Source of the DNA: JACPAB01 sp964366725
Lineage (GTDB): Bacteria > Patescibacteriota > Minisyncoccia > 2-02-FULL-40-12 > GWA2-44-9
Direction: 5' to 3'
Assembly: GCA_964366725.1 (NCBI GenBank)
Contig: CAYIUL010000005.1
Coordinates: 1 to 18,981, forward strand
DNA: 18,981 nt
The first letter of the stretch is position 1, and every line of letters begins with the position of its first letter. Below the pieces are notes generated by a model that saw nothing but the letters and a program-made list of their open reading frames with translations, searched no databases and was not told the origin of the DNA. A program made the translations under genes and the position numbers. Below are positions 5,295-12,105 of this stretch, one piece after another.

Positions 5295-6951
5295 ATGTTT
5301 TTCGTATATGGCTCATTGCGTAATCAAAACTTCCCGCTTGTCCTGATCCTGTCGAAGGAACTTTTTTTCCGGGATTAAATATATTTTGCGGGTCGAAGAT
5401 CTTCTTGGTCTTTTCAAAAAGTTCCAGGATCTCCGGACTGAACATTTTTTTCAGATACGGCGTTCTTATCAACCCGTCGTTATGCTCGCCGGTTATCGAG
5501 CCGCGCATGGAAGCGATGAGCTCGTAAACCTTCTCCGAAAGTTCGGGAATGGCCCTGCGATTCTCTTCTTTGCGGAAATCCATCAGAGGGATGACGTGGA
5601 AGTTGGCATCGCCCGCGTGTCCGGCGATAGTGTATGTCAGGCCCTTGTATTGCCCGACCAGTTCGTTAAGTTTGGGCAAGAATGCGGGCAATTGTTCCAC
5701 GTGGACGACCACATCGTCTATGAACGGCGCGGTATGCTTGTCCCCGACATGCTTGCGGAGCAAACTGAAGCTTTCCCGGCGTATCGTCCAATATTTTTCG
5801 GACTCGGCAGCCGTATGGGTTATGAGTGTTTTAACGTTAAACTTAGACCTTACTTGCGACCGGACTTCTTCCAGTTTTCGGTCTATCTCCTTTTCGTCGT
5901 CACCGGTGAATTCGGCTATCAAGACAAGCTTGGGCATTCCCCCGGTCAGGATCATAAGGGCCTCGGGGATGAACCGGAAAAAAAGAGAGAGTGCGTTACC
6001 TTTCATTTTCCTTACCATGTCCGGAAAAAATCTGACGGCCAATTTCAAGGTTTGATCGTCATACGCTTCAAAGCTCTCCGGCTTGAATTTCATTACCTCG
6101 TTCACCAGGTCGCCTAAGGGACTTAAGTCCCGGAGAAACATCACGAAAAGCTTGGAATGTTTTTTGGCGCGGACAAGGCCAAGCTTTATCTTCGTCACCA
6201 GGCCGAGCGTTCCCTGGGAGCCGACAAATAATTTGGTCAGGTCGAATGTTTTGCCATCCCAGACGTTCCAAAGATAGTAACCGGCTGAATTTTTTGACAC
6301 ATCGGGCTTGGCTTTTTGTATAACGTCGTAATTCATTTCCAGTAGTTCGTATGTTTTACGGTATATCTCCCCTTCAAAGTTGATCTGTTTCTTTTTTTGT
6401 TCCAACTCGTCAACGGTCAAGGGTCTGAAAACGTATTCATTCCCATCTGAAAGAACAACTTCCAGTTCCCGGACATATTTTTCGGTTTTGCCGTAACTTA
6501 ATGACTTTTCTCCTCCGGCATTATTAGCAACGATGCCGCCCAGCGCGCACAAACTCTTTGATGCGGGATATGAAGGAAAAAGAAGGCCTTTCTTGAGCGC
6601 CTCGTTCTCAAAGTCACGATAAAAGACACCGGGTTCCACGATCGCGTAGCTATCGCCTATCTCGTGGATCTTATTAAGGTGCGCCATAAAATCAACGATT
6701 ATCGATTCATTCAGAGGCCCTCCGCTCATATCCGAACCGGCGGCCCGTGCGGTTAAAGACAGGTTCGGCCGGGACTCTTTTTTTTTCGAAACGAAAGAGA
6801 CCAGTTTTTTAATGTCGTTTACGTTCTTCGGTTTTACGACAAGTTCCGGTTTGACCTCGAAAATACTGGCATCGTGGCTAAATAAGTTTAAATCCGCCTC
6901 TGTCGCGGATACTTCCCCTTCAATTAGATTTTTGACTTCTTCTAATAACAT
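5287..6951 (-). CDS. FAD-linked oxidase, GlcD / D-lactate dehydrogenase-like
   Basis: A 554-residue flavoprotein of the vanillyl-alcohol oxidase/GlcD superfamily. The FAD-binding (PCMH) domain covers about residues 30-210, with VVKPKNVNDIKKLV, ARAAGSDMSGG (68-78) and GGIVANNAGGEKSLSYGKT (137-155), the usual FAD pyrophosphate contacts. The FAD-oxidase C-terminal domain covers about 260-530, with YTIAGHAGDANFH (about 440-452), GSITGEHNDGL, and the final FDPQNIFNPGKK. Such enzymes oxidise 2-hydroxy acids (glycolate, D-lactate, D-2-hydroxyglutarate) to 2-oxo acids and pass electrons to a quinone, cytochrome or flavoprotein. The acceptor here is unknown and no Fe-S subunit gene is adjacent. It begins directly after the rpiB stop. 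After the conserved end comes a tail containing a TTCGAC-type repeat peptide (PSTGSGQAG). Confidence 0.9.
   Translation of the reverse strand: MLLEEVKNLIEGEVSATEADLNLFSHDASIFEVKPELVVKPKNVNDIKKLVSFVSKKKESRPNLSLTARAAGSDMSGGPLNESIIVDFMAHLNKIHEIGDSYAIVEPGVFYRDFENEALKKGLLFPSYPASKSLCALGGIVANNAGGEKSLSYGKTEKYVRELEVVLSDGNEYVFRPLTVDELEQKKKQINFEGEIYRKTYELLEMNYDVIQKAKPDVSKNSAGYYLWNVWDGKTFDLTKLFVGSQGTLGLVTKIKLGLVRAKKHSKLFVMFLRDLSPLGDLVNEVMKFKPESFEAYDDQTLKLAVRFFPDMVRKMKGNALSLFFRFIPEALMILTGGMPKLVLIAEFTGDDEKEIDRKLEEVRSQVRSKFNVKTLITHTAAESEKYWTIRRESFSLLRKHVGDKHTAPFIDDVVVHVEQLPAFLPKLNELVGQYKGLTYTIAGHAGDANFHVIPLMDFRKEENRRAIPELSEKVYELIASMRGSITGEHNDGLIRTPYLKKMFSPEILELFEKTKKIFDPQNIFNPGKKVPSTGSGQAGSFDYAMSHIRKTYE
5337..5356 (-). 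repeat. TTCGAC-type short in-frame element in the glcD-like gene
   Basis: Minus-strand TTCGACAGGATCAGGACAAG encodes the residues STGSGQ of the tail PSTGSGQAG (532-540), directly after the conserved end of the oxidase domain (FNPGKK). Related 21-base stretches starting TTCGAC and containing CTCA and CAA are found in tgt (13121-13141) and nfo (13853-13873). Such peptides look unrelated to the host protein families. Confidence 0.6.
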
Positions 6952-7395
6952 CTAATTTGTTTCTTCTATTTCTCCTATCTCTCCCAGCCGGCGATTGAAT
7001 CTTTCTTCATCGGCAAATTCGGTTTTAAGAAATGCCCTGACGATCTCCTGCGCGTCTTCCTCGGAAGTAAAATCCGAAGCGATAGCGAGGACATTGATGT
7101 TGTCGTCTCTTCTGGCCGCTTCTATCTGTTCTTTGTTAATGGCCAGGCCGGAACGTATGCCGTCATATTTATTGGCAACGTCGTCCACACCCACGCCCGA
7201 CCCGCAAATTATGATCCCCCGATCGTCGGGCTCGGTCATGCTCTCGGCAACCCTGGACGCGTAGACGGGATAGTCGTCATTTTGGTCGTATTCAAAAGCG
7301 CCGACATCATGGTGATCGTAGCCCCATTCGGTCAGCCACTGTTTTACTTTTTCCTTGAGTTTAAAACCCCTATGGTCGGTTCCCAGATATATCAT
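6952..7395 (-). CDS. rpiB: RpiB/LacAB-type sugar-phosphate isomerase
   Basis: A 147-residue isomerase, probably ribose 5-phosphate to ribulose 5-phosphate. Marks: YLGTDHRGFKLKE (residues 3-15, phosphate and ring contacts), IIICGSGVGVDDVANKYDGIRSGLA (split across residues 61-85) with the catalytic base C64, and ARRDDNINVLAI (94-105). Where E. coli RpiB has the ring-opening His99, this protein appears to have Asp (D98 by my hand alignment), so substrate or mechanism details may differ. The ATG overlaps the trxB stop by 4 bases. With rpe it connects ribose, ribulose and xylulose phosphates. Confidence 0.9.
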   Translation of the reverse strand: MIYLGTDHRGFKLKEKVKQWLTEWGYDHHDVGAFEYDQNDDYPVYASRVAESMTEPDDRGIIICGSGVGVDDVANKYDGIRSGLAINKEQIEAARRDDNINVLAIASDFTSEEDAQEIVRAFLKTEFADEERFNRRLGEIGEIEETN

Positions 7396-8312
7396 TTTGT
7401 TTTATTTAAATATTGGACGGCGCTCAATAGCGCGCAAGTGCCCTGGGCGGCGGCCAATACGATTTGTTTGAAAGGCACATCGGTCACATCTCCGGCGGCA
7501 TAAAGGCCAGGGATGTTGGTTTGGCAGTTCTTGTCTACGACTATCTCTCCTTGGTTATTTTTCTGGACATCCTCGGCAACAAGGCCGGAATTGGGAAGCA
7601 TTCCAATGTGGACAAACACGCCGTTCACTTTAAGTTCTTTTTCGCTCCCGCCTTCTTCATATTTGAGCATTGTCACGAACTGCTCTCCCGTTATCCGGCT
7701 GGTTTTTGCGTTGTAAAGAAATTCCGCGTTCTTTTTGGTTTTCAAATTATCAAGCAAGATCGTGTCTCCCTTGAATCCGGGATTCTTGTTGACCATGTAA
7801 ACTTTGCTGGCGATATCCGCCATCATCAGACCTGATTCCAGCGCAGAGTTTCCTCCACCGACAATAGCCACCGCCTTGCCCCCAAATACGGGTCCGTCGC
7901 AGACGGTGCAGTAGCTGACACCTTTATTTCTGAATTCCTTCTCTCCTGGAACGTTCAGTTCGCGCGGATGAACACCCGTGGCAATTATTACGGCTTTGGC
8001 GGCATAATTAACTTCCGCGCCGTCTTTAGCGGCAGAGATCAAAAAGGTACCATCGGCCTGCCTGGTTATCTTTTTAACTTCAACCCCTTCTTCCGGTGTG
8101 ACTCCGTAGTTGGCTAAATGACCCTTGAACTTGTCGGCCAACTCTATGCCGTTAGTCCCCGGAATGCCCGGGTAGTTGTCCACCTCGCCCGATGTTGCCA
8201 CCTCGCCGCCGAAGTCCTTGGTAACGATCTTAAAATTAAGCCCCCTTCTTGCCGCATAAATACCGGCTGCGGTAGCCGCCGCCGATCCTCCGATTATAAT
8301 GAGGTCGAACAT
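7392..8312 (-). CDS. trxB: Thioredoxin reductase-like flavoprotein (AhpF C-terminal-like)
   Basis: A 306-residue low-molecular-weight disulfide reductase with FAD and pyridine-nucleotide domains. Marks: IIIGGSAAATAAGIYAARR (residues 5-23, FAD Rossmann, with S and A in place of two usual residues), SYCTVCDG (133-140) giving the redox pair C135/C138, GGGNSALE (152-159, second Rossmann motif) and AAGDVTDVPFKQI near the C-terminus. The segment VNKNPGFKGD (174-183) replaces the HRRxxxR motif that binds the NADPH 2'-phosphate in thioredoxin reductases. The C-terminus (VPFKQIVLAAAQGTCALLSAVQYL) resembles E. coli AhpF. An NADH-using or other-donor reductase is therefore more likely than classical NADPH-TrxB. 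It is the first gene of the seven-gene operon, with a possible promoter at 8321-8349. Confidence 0.9.
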   Translation of the reverse strand: MFDLIIIGGSAAATAAGIYAARRGLNFKIVTKDFGGEVATSGEVDNYPGIPGTNGIELADKFKGHLANYGVTPEEGVEVKKITRQADGTFLISAAKDGAEVNYAAKAVIIATGVHPRELNVPGEKEFRNKGVSYCTVCDGPVFGGKAVAIVGGGNSALESGLMMADIASKVYMVNKNPGFKGDTILLDNLKTKKNAEFLYNAKTSRITGEQFVTMLKYEEGGSEKELKVNGVFVHIGMLPNSGLVAEDVQKNNQGEIVVDKNCQTNIPGLYAAGDVTDVPFKQIVLAAAQGTCALLSAVQYLNKTK

Positions 8313-8320
8313 ATCCTATT

Positions 8321-8349
8321 ATTTTACTAAAAACACGAATAAAAAACAA
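8321..8349 (-). promoter_or_regulatory. Putative promoter of the trxB-to-fba operon, near-leaderless
   Basis: On the minus strand TTGTTT (8344-8349), 17 bases, then TAAAAT (8321-8326); the trxB ATG starts only 8 bases after the -10. Transcription would begin within about 2 bases of the start codon, so no Shine-Dalgarno leader is expected. The -35 overlaps the T-tract of the terminator of the preceding gene. Confidence 0.35.
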
Positions 8350-8366
8350 AAAGGCCTTTTGGCCTT
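8341..8366 (-). terminator. Rho-independent terminator after the secreted protein gene
   Basis: Stem AAGGCC (8351-8356) with GGCCTT (8361-8366) and a 4-base loop; on the minus strand it is followed by a T-rich run (TTTGTTTTTT). It overlaps the stop codon region of the gene at 8366. Confidence 0.85.
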
Positions 8367-8785
8367 CAAAACCTTATGGCAATCCTTACATTGTGGGTGC
8401 CGGCAACCGAGTGCGCGGCTGTAACAACAACAGGCAAAAGCCACCACAACTTTTTGTCTTCCTTTTTCAGCTTGTAGCTGGCGTAAATTATCCCGGCATC
8501 GAGAGAGCCCTGGATAGCATAAAGTGCAGGCCTGCCGGCTTTGACAAACGGCCTCATGAGCGGGTTTCTTTCTCTGCACCCGTTCCCGCATTTATCGAGA
8601 GCGAAGTATGTGCTTTCCATGTCGTAGATAGTGGAACCGATAAGAAAGGTATTCACGGTCCAGAATTTTTTGTCAGCGACAGATTTCCCTACGAGTGGGC
8701 GATGCCCCACTCCAGGAACATCTTGGGCACTGGCGGTCAACGGAACAGAAGAAAGGATCAAAAGAATTCCCAGCAAGGTTTTCAT
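8366..8785 (-). CDS. Small secreted or membrane protein of unknown function with signal peptide
   Basis: A 139-residue protein. The N-terminus MKTLLGILLILSSVPLTASA is a typical Sec signal peptide with cleavage expected before QD. The mature part contains DMESTYFAL (about 55-63), CGNGCRERNPLMRPF (two Cys, then ENPL/RNPL-like turn), and two hydrophobic stretches near residues 91-102 and 113-125. The pattern of a D/E-ST motif followed by NPL recalls DUF5658-like small membrane proteins of other phyla, but I cannot confirm a family. It has a strong Shine-Dalgarno (AGGAGG, four bases before ATG), unlike most genes here, its own terminator, and a more GC-rich composition. It forms a single-gene unit between two unrelated genes. 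Possibly acquired by transfer. Confidence 0.78.
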   Translation of the reverse strand: MKTLLGILLILSSVPLTASAQDVPGVGHRPLVGKSVADKKFWTVNTFLIGSTIYDMESTYFALDKCGNGCRERNPLMRPFVKAGRPALYAIQGSLDAGIIYASYKLKKEDKKLWWLLPVVVTAAHSVAGTHNVRIAIRF

Positions 8786-8829
8786 CTTTCCTCCTGATTT
8801 TCAAATTGCTAATATGGATTAATTATCCC

Positions 8830-10089
8830 ATGAATACAAAGAAGTCCTTGTGGATACTTTTGGGAATAGGCCTCGCGACCCATTTTTTGTTTTTCGGACA
8901 TCCGAACCAGACCGTTTTTGACGAAGTCCATTTCGGGAAGTTCGTTTCCGGTTATTATACCCACGAATACTACTTCGATATCCATCCCCCGTTGGGCAAG
9001 CTGCTCATCGCCGGTTTTGCTAAGCTATTCGACTTCAAACCGGAATTCAGCTTTGCCGAGATCGGTGACGAATTCCCTGACTCCAAATATATGGCCCTGC
9101 GATTCCTGCCTTCGTTGGCGGGTTCTCTGATGCCTGCGGTTATTTTTCTTCTTGCCTTACAGCTCGGTTTTTCCCGCCGGGCGGCCTTCGCGGCGGGTCT
9201 TTTGATCGCGCTTGAGAACGGCATTCTTGTCCAGACCAGATTTATACTGATGGACGGATTTCTTATTTTATTCGGATTCCTGTCCCTGATTTTTTACTTT
9301 AGAAAAAAGCCGACTCCCGCCGGAGTGTTTGCCGGACTGGCCGCGTCGATAAAATGGACCGGATTGACTTTTTTGGCTCTTATCTTGACCGTTGAAGCGA
9401 TAAAGTTATTCAGAACAAAAAACTTAAGACAGATTTTTTCTTCCGGATTGAAATTGACTATAATTCCTCTGGCTGTTTATTTTTCCGTCTTCGCTTTACA
9501 CTTCGCGTTTCTTTCAAAGCCCGGCCCGGGCGACGCATACATGTCCCAAGAATTCCACGAGAAAAGCGTTTTAAACAAGTTCGTCGAACTCAATAAAGAA
9601 ATGTACAGATCAAACCAACGACTCACGGCTGACCACCCTTATTCGAGCAGGTGGTATTCGTGGCCATTCATGGCTCGCCCCATGTTCTATTGGGTGGATG
9701 GAGACGCGAGAATATATTTCTTGGGCAATCCGATCGTCTGGTGGGCTTCGAGTGCTGGAATTCTTATGGGCCTGGCCTTGACCTTCTTGAGAAAAGCCGA
9801 CAAAACAATATTTCTTTTGACCGGAGCGTATTTACTTAATCTCCTGCCGTTCATGGAAATAAAAAGAGTCATGTTTCTTTACCATTACATGACAGCGATG
9901 ATATTTGCCGTATTGGTGCTTGTGTATGTTGTTGAAAAAACATACGACGGCCGCCGGGCAAAAATAATATTTACCGGCCTTGTTTTAGCGTCTCTTGCGT
10001 CGTTTCTTTATTTTGCTCCGCTTACTTACGGCCTGAGATTGTCTCCGAAAGAATATGAAAGGCGGGTCCTGCTCCCGGGTTGGAGGTGA
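8830..10089 (+). CDS. Protein O-mannosyltransferase family (GT39) membrane glycosyltransferase
   Basis: A 419-residue polytopic membrane protein of the dolichyl/polyprenyl-phosphate-mannose protein mannosyltransferase family. The hallmark first extracytoplasmic loop is present: VFDEVHFGKF (residues 29-38, with the catalytic D31-E32 pair) and FDIHPPLGKLL. Then come a series of hydrophobic helices, the RFILMDGFL motif, and a C-terminal WYSWPFMARPMFYW region followed by GNPIVWW and further helices, as in PMT 4-TM C-terminal domains. These enzymes transfer mannose from a lipid carrier to Ser/Thr of exported proteins. The Pro/Thr-rich protein at the right edge would be the kind of substrate expected, but that link is only inference. 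I chose the ATG at 8830; the frame is open further upstream but that part lies antisense to the neighbouring gene. No Shine-Dalgarno seen. Confidence 0.9.
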   Translation: MNTKKSLWILLGIGLATHFLFFGHPNQTVFDEVHFGKFVSGYYTHEYYFDIHPPLGKLLIAGFAKLFDFKPEFSFAEIGDEFPDSKYMALRFLPSLAGSLMPAVIFLLALQLGFSRRAAFAAGLLIALENGILVQTRFILMDGFLILFGFLSLIFYFRKKPTPAGVFAGLAASIKWTGLTFLALILTVEAIKLFRTKNLRQIFSSGLKLTIIPLAVYFSVFALHFAFLSKPGPGDAYMSQEFHEKSVLNKFVELNKEMYRSNQRLTADHPYSSRWYSWPFMARPMFYWVDGDARIYFLGNPIVWWASSAGILMGLALTFLRKADKTIFLLTGAYLLNLLPFMEIKRVMFLYHYMTAMIFAVLVLVYVVEKTYDGRRAKIIFTGLVLASLASFLYFAPLTYGLRLSPKEYERRVLLPGWR

Positions 10090-10099
10090 TAAAACCTCC
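10082..10099. terminator. Possible weak hairpin at the convergent gene ends
   Basis: GGAGGT (10082-10087) pairs with ACCTCC (10094-10099) over a 6-base loop. It spans the stop codon of the mannosyltransferase and lies between two converging genes. No T-tract follows on either strand, so termination here would be inefficient. Confidence 0.25.
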
Positions 10100-10101
10100 G
10101 G

Positions 10102-10368
10102 TCACGACGTAATGGGTCCTTTAGATCTCATTATTTTTCGTCTATTATAGATTCCGATGCCCGTCATCACGAAATAAAAGGTCGCGATGGAAAAACTGGC
10201 CCAAGCGCCGTTAACAAAGCTGTCTAACGCTTGAGCTGACTGACCGATCATAAAACAGCCGTTAGCGATCATATAATTTTTATGCGATACCACGCCGCCT
10301 TTTGCCTGGAACCAAAGATAAGCCGCCGATTGAGTTATGATCATTCCGAAAAATATAGCGGTAATCAT
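10102..10368 (-). CDS. Small membrane protein of unknown function
   Basis: An 88-residue hydrophobic protein with likely transmembrane helices near residues 1-20, 32-48 and 52-72, then a basic C-terminal end (YNRRKIMRSKG). No domain recognised. It starts 13 bases after the superoxide dismutase stop on the same strand, so it is probably the third gene of the glutaredoxin-SOD group. The first ATG was taken as the start; no clear ribosome binding site. Nothing shows what it does. Confidence 0.7.
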   Translation of the reverse strand: MITAIFFGMIITQSAAYLWFQAKGGVVSHKNYMIANGCFMIGQSAQALDSFVNGAWASFSIATFYFVMTGIGIYNRRKIMRSKGPITS

Positions 10369-10381
10369 CTTTGACGATGTT

Positions 10382-10993
10382 TTAATCGAGTGAATATTGT
10401 TTCGCTTTCTGGTAGAGTTCCTCTATTTTATCCCAGTTGAGATTGGCGAAAAAGTTGTTTATATAGGCCATCCTATCAGAGCCGGTATCTATGAAATATG
10501 AGTGTTCATAGACATCCAGAGCGACTATCGGGATACAGCCCCAGACCCCGCCGTGGTTTTGGGCATCGCAATTATACTGCATTAGCCGTTTCTCATTCAT
10601 GTCCCAGCACAAAATAGCCCAGCCGCGGGCAGCCATCCCGCAAGCGGAAAAATAATTCTTAAACTCATCAAAGGAACCCCATTTTTCTTCGATTGCTTTT
10701 AAAATTTCGCCTCTTGGGTTTCCGTCCCCACCCAAAATAGCAAAATAATTTTCATGCAGATACATTCCATTCCTAGCAAAAGTTTCGCCAAGCTTGAGAC
10801 CCCTTAATTCACTGTGGATCTGGTTACCCTCAACTTTGCCGCTTTTTCTTAGTTCTCCAAGTTTCTCCGAGATCTCGTTGGTTTTATTAACATAACCGGC
10901 ATAAAGTTTTCCATGATGGACTTCAAGGGTCTTTTGAGAAATTCCTTCTAAAGAATCAGGGGCATATGGCAATAGTTTGATCTCTTTTTTCAT
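10382..10993 (-). CDS. sodA: Superoxide dismutase (Fe/Mn family, Mn-type residues)
   Basis: A 203-residue cytoplasmic enzyme converting superoxide to hydrogen peroxide and oxygen. All four metal ligands are visible: H26 (LEVHHGK), H80 (GMYLHENYF), D160 and H164 (ALDVYEHSYFIDTG). Y34 is kept. Gly at about residue 76 and Gln145 (DAQNH) match the Mn-type arrangement rather than the Fe-type, so manganese is the likely metal. The gateway residue His30 of E. coli SodA is Leu here and His31 is Tyr, an unusual substrate funnel. The ATG overlaps the glutaredoxin stop by 4 bases. With glutaredoxin upstream it forms an oxidative-stress unit. Oxygen exposure is implied for the organism. Confidence 0.95.
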   Translation of the reverse strand: MKKEIKLLPYAPDSLEGISQKTLEVHHGKLYAGYVNKTNEISEKLGELRKSGKVEGNQIHSELRGLKLGETFARNGMYLHENYFAILGGDGNPRGEILKAIEEKWGSFDEFKNYFSACGMAARGWAILCWDMNEKRLMQYNCDAQNHGGVWGCIPIVALDVYEHSYFIDTGSDRMAYINNFFANLNWDKIEELYQKAKQYSLD

Positions 10994-11226
10994 TGTATTC
11001 CCAAGTATTCGTTTATTTTGGGCCTATCGAAACCGACAACTATTTTTCCGTCTATATCGATAACCGGCACACCCATTTGGCCGGACTTTTTGACCATCTC
11101 TTCTCTCTTTGGAACATCCGCCATAACGTCATACTCGGCGTATTCCAACCCCTTCGACTTAAAATATTCCTTAGCCATCTTGCAGTAAGCGCAATACGGA
11201 GTCGTATAGATGGTTATTTTGCTCAT
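10990..11226 (-). CDS. Glutaredoxin-like thiol-disulfide protein (YruB-type)
   Basis: A 78-residue thioredoxin-fold protein: ITIYTTPYCAYCKMAKEYF with the redox motif CAYC, KSGQMGVPVIDIDG with the conserved cis-Pro (GVPV), and GFDRPKINEYLG at the end. This pattern matches the YruB-like glutaredoxins, which are often reduced by thioredoxin reductase rather than glutathione. I chose the ATG at 11226 because a -10-like TATTAT lies 7 bases before it; an in-frame ATG at 11235 would add MES. It overlaps the SOD start (ATGA). The AhpF-like reductase of this window could be its electron donor; this is inference. Confidence 0.9.
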   Translation of the reverse strand: MSKITIYTTPYCAYCKMAKEYFKSKGLEYAEYDVMADVPKREEMVKKSGQMGVPVIDIDGKIVVGFDRPKINEYLGIQ

Positions 11227-11233
11227 TGATTCC

Positions 11234-11261
11234 ATAATAGCACATGTGATTTAAAATTGAA
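11234..11261 (-). promoter_or_regulatory. Putative leaderless promoter of the glutaredoxin-SOD group
   Basis: On the minus strand TTCAAT (11256-11261), 16 bases, TATTAT (11234-11239), then 7 bases to the ATG at 11226. Its -35 overlaps the -35 of the divergent promoter at 11257-11285, so the two transcription units may compete for polymerase. Confidence 0.35.
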
Positions 11262-11285
11262 AAATATAAAGATTCTTGCTACTAT
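11257..11285 (+). promoter_or_regulatory. Putative promoter of the secreted protein gene at 11318
   Basis: TTGAAA (11257-11262), 17 bases, TACTAT (11280-11285). The transcript would start near 11292, within the sequence ACCATCTT that also occurs at the same place in the promoter at 15741-15769. Confidence 0.5.
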
Positions 11286-11317
11286 AAACCATCTTGTTTT
11301 TTGAAAAGAACACATCC

Positions 11318-12067
11318 ATGATGAGACCAGCAGCCGTGGCCGCAGTTTTGGCTCTGCTGTTTGGTCAGCCAGCGCTTGGCCAAACACCAGAAATACAGGT
11401 AGATGCCAGCACCGGCGAATTCATCATCAAGACAGTGCTGGAAAAAACCACCGAGAACGAGCCCCTCAAAAGGGAGCAGCTTACCTACAAACGGGTCTAT
11501 GATGTCTACAACCTAAATGAAAACGAACAGGTGCTCAACCGGGCTAAGGAAGAGGTCGTCCTCATTGAACCGGGCGGCAGAGAGCGCCTGATAGAAAAAG
11601 ACAACAAACCGGTCAGGGGCGGAAACGTCTCGGGCCAGAAATTCAACCTGCTGACGGTTTTTAAGGCACTGGTTAAGCTTCACGACTTCCTGGTCATCAG
11701 AATCGAGATGCTCGAGGAAAGGCCTTATTACGTCATCAGCTTCTGGCCCAAGCCGAACCAAAAGAGCTCCGGGGACGTTGAGAACGTCATCGTCCGCTCA
11801 GAAGGCGTGATGTATGTGGATATCGAAAAGTTCTACATCAAGCGTCTTTCCGCCCGGACCTTAAGGCCCTACTCTCCATGGAGAGCTCTAGGCGGGTTCA
11901 CCCTTAGCCGAGCCGACATTGAAATGGTCCAGGAAGAGTTCAGCGGCATCGTTGTAATGAGCTCCGTGACCATCACCGACCGATATTGGTCGTTGACAAG
12001 AGGGGGCACGGTCTTCGAAAAACAAACCTATGCCTACAAGGACTACCGGTTGGTTGAACCGAGGTAG
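11318..12067 (+). CDS. Secreted protein of unknown function with signal peptide
   Basis: A 249-residue protein: signal peptide MMRPAAVAAVLALLFGQPALG with cleavage expected near GQ-TPE, then a soluble, charged, mixed alpha/beta domain with no cysteine that I can see. Internal stretches include LTVFKALVKLHDFLVIRIEMLEERPYYV (written here only to point to about residues 115-142; it is the hydrophobic core) and an FWPKPNQKSSG turn. No family recognised. I chose the first of two tandem ATGs; an upstream TTG would spoil the signal peptide. It has its own promoter and a strong terminator, and is more GC-rich than tgt next to it. It shares this single-gene, secreted, GC-rich style with the genes at 8366 and 14292. 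Confidence 0.78.
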   Translation: MMRPAAVAAVLALLFGQPALGQTPEIQVDASTGEFIIKTVLEKTTENEPLKREQLTYKRVYDVYNLNENEQVLNRAKEEVVLIEPGGRERLIEKDNKPVRGGNVSGQKFNLLTVFKALVKLHDFLVIRIEMLEERPYYVISFWPKPNQKSSGDVENVIVRSEGVMYVDIEKFYIKRLSARTLRPYSPWRALGGFTLSRADIEMVQEEFSGIVVMSSVTITDRYWSLTRGGTVFEKQTYAYKDYRLVEPR

Positions 12068-12072
12068 TTCCG

Positions 12073-12094
12073 GGGGACGTGCGCGTCCCCTTTT
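12073..12094 (+). terminator. Rho-independent terminator of the secreted protein gene
   Basis: GGGGACG (12073-12079) and CGTCCCC (12084-12090) with a 4-base loop, followed by TTTT. It insulates the gene from tgt, whose ATG lies 11 bases further on. Confidence 0.85.
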
Positions 12095-12105
12095 GAATAT
12101 CTAAC

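Noticed and set aside
5386..6117. Long plus-strand reading frame opposite the FAD-linked oxidase
   Set aside because: No recognisable domain, and the minus-strand frame has clear oxidase motifs throughout; it is a shadow frame.
8695..8829. Longer N-terminus for the mannosyltransferase
   Set aside because: The extra part is antisense to the signal peptide region of the neighbouring gene; the ATG at 8830 gives a proper first transmembrane helix.
9033..9053. TTCGACTTC in the mannosyltransferase as a further TTCGAC-type element
   Set aside because: It lacks the CTCA and CAA parts, and the encoded LFDFKPEF fits naturally in the family loop.
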